Positions 62,389 through 64,000 of a stretch of 64,000 nt of DNA are shown piece after piece (within the stretch, counting starts at the first letter, position 1; each line of letters begins with the position of its first letter). The notes beneath the pieces are model-generated. The model saw only the letters and a program-made list of their open reading frames with translations, was not told the origin of the DNA and did no database searches. Source of the stretch: JBAOHV01 sp963714875 (GTDB lineage Bacteria > Actinomycetota > Acidimicrobiia > Acidimicrobiales > Microtrichaceae); assembly GCA_963714875.1 (NCBI GenBank), contig CAVQQI010000011.1, positions 1,054,001 through 1,118,000 of the forward strand, read 5' to 3'. The translations under genes and the position numbers were made by a program.

Positions 62389-62862
62389 GTGAAGGACACC
62401 GGCATCAAGGTCGTGGCCACCAACCGGCAGGCTCGACATCGCTACACGCTGCTCGACACCTACGAGTGCGGGCTGGTCCTGACCGGCAGCGAGGTCAAGT
62501 CGCTGCGGGAAGGCAAGGTGCAGCTCACCGAGGCGTGGGGTTCGATCGACGCGGGCGAAGCGTGGCTGCACGGCATGCACATCGCCCCGTACTCCCATGC
62601 GCAGGATCACTCGGGCCACCACCCGACCCGTGACCGCAAGCTGCTGCTGCACCGCAACCAGATCGACCGGATCCGCATGAAGATGCAGCTGGAACGCCTG
62701 ACCATGGTGCCCACCAAGCTGTACTTCTCGGACGGCAGGGTGAAGGTCGAGATCGCGCTCGGCAAGGGCAAGACCACCGTCGACAAGCGCCACGACCTGG
62801 CCAAGCGCCAGTCCGACCGTGAGGCAGCCCGTGCAATCGCGGATGCCCGCCGACGGGAGTAG
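62389..62862 (+). CDS. smpB: SsrA-binding protein SmpB
   Basis: Partner of tmRNA in rescue of stalled ribosomes. The 157-residue protein has VVATNRQARHRYTLLDTYECGLVLTGSEVKS in family order, EAWLHGMHIAPYSHA, HHPTRDRKLLLHRNQI and a basic tail ending KRQSDREAARAIADARRRE. GTG 62389 is the start; TAGGCT lies ten bases upstream. I looked for the tmRNA gene in the 89 bases downstream and did not find it. Confidence 0.97.
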   Translation: MKDTGIKVVATNRQARHRYTLLDTYECGLVLTGSEVKSLREGKVQLTEAWGSIDAGEAWLHGMHIAPYSHAQDHSGHHPTRDRKLLLHRNQIDRIRMKMQLERLTMVPTKLYFSDGRVKVEIALGKGKTTVDKRHDLAKRQSDREAARAIADARRRE

Positions 62863-62951
62863 CCGGCACGGTGCACCAGCCGGTTCGAGCGTCGCCGCTG
62901 AGCGCCACCCGGGCTGCCTAGGCTGCGGAATCCGCGAGCGAGGAGCACACG

Positions 62952-64000
62952 ATGGCGCAGCAGGTTCGAGGGGTGATCGCCCGCTCGGTCGGAGCCCCGG
63001 TCGAGGTGACCACGATCGTGGTGCCGGACCCGGGCCCGGGTGAGGTCGTCGTGGACGTCCAGGCGTGCGGCGTGTGCCACACCGACCTGCACTACCGCGA
63101 GGGCGGCATCAACGACGAGTTCCCGTTCCTGTTGGGCCACGAGGCCGCCGGACTGGTCGAGTCGGTCGGCGACGGCGTCACCGAGGTCCAGCCCGGCGAC
63201 TTCGTGATCCTGAACTGGCGTGCGGTCTGCGGCGAGTGCCGGTCCTGTCGGCGGGGCCGACCGCACCTGTGCTTCGACACCCACAACGCCACCCAGAAGA
63301 TGACGCTGACCGACGGTACCGAGCTCTCCCCCGCGCTCGGCATCGGTGCGTTCGCCGACAAGACGCTCGTCGCAGCCGGTCAGGCCACCAAGGTCGACCC
63401 GGCTGCGCCCGCGGCCGCCGCCGGACTGCTCGGCTGTGGCGTCATGGCCGGGATCGGTGCATCGATGCTGACCGGCGAGGTCGGGCGCGGCGACTCGGTC
63501 GCGGTGTTCGGCTGCGGCGGCGTGGGCGACGCTGCCATCGTCGGGAGCGAAGCTGGCCGGCGCCACGACGATCGTCGCTGTCGACCTGGACGCCAGGAAG
63601 CTCGACCTGGCCCGCGAGTTCGGCGCCACCCACACCGTCGACGCGTCCGCCGGCGACGCGGTCGAGGGCGTGCGGGCCGCCACCGGCGGACTGGGCGCGG
63701 ATGTGGTGATCGAAGCGGTCGGCAACCCTGCGGTGCTCGAGCAGGCCTTCTTCGCCCGGGACCTGGCGGGCACCGTGGTGCAGGTGGGCGTGCCCACACC
63801 CGACATGGTGATGCCGCAGATCCCGATGATCGAGTTCTTCGGTCGCGGCGGAGCGCTCAAGCCCAGCTGGTACGGCGACTGCCTGCCGAGCCGTGACTTC
63901 CCGATGCTGATCGACCTGTACCTGCAGGGCCGGCTGGATCTGGACCGCTTCGTGTCCGAGACGATCGGGCTGGACGGCGTCGAGGAGGCGTTCGCGAAGA
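62952..64000 (+). CDS. mscR: S-nitrosomycothiol reductase / mycothiol-dependent formaldehyde dehydrogenase (partial, one frameshift)
   Basis: Zinc alcohol dehydrogenase that oxidises S-hydroxymethyl-mycothiol and reduces S-nitrosomycothiol. QACGVCHTDLHYREGGINDE, GHEAAGLVE, NWRAVCGECRSCRRGRPHLC (zinc ligands) and MTLTDGTELSPALGIGAFADK closely follow mycobacterial MscR. After VFGCGGVGDAAIVG the frame shifts by one base (extra G in GGG 63543-63545), and KLAGATTIVAVDLDARKLD and SWYGDCLPSRDFPM follow. The carboxy end lies beyond the window. It implies that the organism makes mycothiol. Confidence 0.9.

Noticed and set aside
62863..62951. tmRNA gene next to smpB
   Set aside because: The gap is only 89 bases with no alanine-tRNA-like ends or tag-coding stretch.

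Overview
The window reads as chromosomal DNA of a high-GC, Gram-positive-type actinobacterium. I would place it in the class Acidimicrobiia (Ilumatobacter/Iamia-like), but that placement is inference. Supporting points: uniformly GC-rich codon use, gene orders familiar from Mycobacterium (cysteine desulfurase-mnmA-methionine synthase-like; mec-cysM-murI-MBL-rph-rdgB), a mycothiol-type formaldehyde dehydrogenase (mscR), the GlgE alpha-glucan pathway, DUF222/HNH proteins and a heliorhodopsin. I see no phage, plasmid, insertion sequence or CRISPR array; this is ordinary core-plus-lineage chromosome.

Layout. 1-5.3 kb: methionine-synthase-like gene (cut by the left edge), a membrane protein, mnmA and cysteine desulfurase, an acyl-CoA dehydrogenase. 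5.3-12.4 kb: a MoxR/DUF58/DUF4350/DUF4129 operon with the divergent SpoIIM/RDD pair beside it. 12.4-15.6 kb: methyltransferase, inositol-monophosphatase-like protein, SRPBCC protein, rhomboid protease. 15.6-29.4 kb: trehalose/alpha-glucan metabolism (maltokinase, trehalose synthase, GlgE, glycogen phosphorylase) interleaved with an SGNH lipoprotein, an OafA-like acyltransferase and two beta-propeller proteins. 29.4-34.2 kb: enoyl-CoA hydratase, a kinase-like gene coupled to znuB, znuA, the divergent zinc regulator zur, a NifU-domain protein. 34.2-43.5 kb: murA (Asp form), MFS permease, HNH protein, hydrolase plus J-domain protein, site-2 protease with CBS domains, YaaA, an unknown membrane protein. 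43.6-44.7 kb: tRNA-Arg, tRNA-His, tRNA-Lys and two very small membrane proteins. 44.8-51.9 kb: serine hydrolase, heliorhodopsin, glutamine cyclotransferase, RNA methyltransferase, rpe, lipoprotein, CAP protein, clpP, tRNA-Leu. 52-64 kb: amidohydrolase, purU, Nei-type glycosylase, D-threonine-aldolase-like enzyme, DUF559 protein, rdgB-rph-MBL-murI-cysM-mec, smpB, mscR (cut by the right edge).

Two genome-wide habits stand out. First, many genes start 5-8 bases after a TAnnnT hexamer (often TAGCGT), the signature of leaderless mRNAs; this pattern was used to choose several starts. Second, six conserved genes (methionine synthase-like, cysteine desulfurase, glutamine cyclotransferase, rph, cysM, mscR) are broken by small indels, mostly one extra base in a C/G run. 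Since these are housekeeping genes with intact sequence on both sides of each break, sequencing error is far more likely than gene death. They are annotated here as whole genes with frameshifts. No stretch longer than 300 bases lacks a gene.
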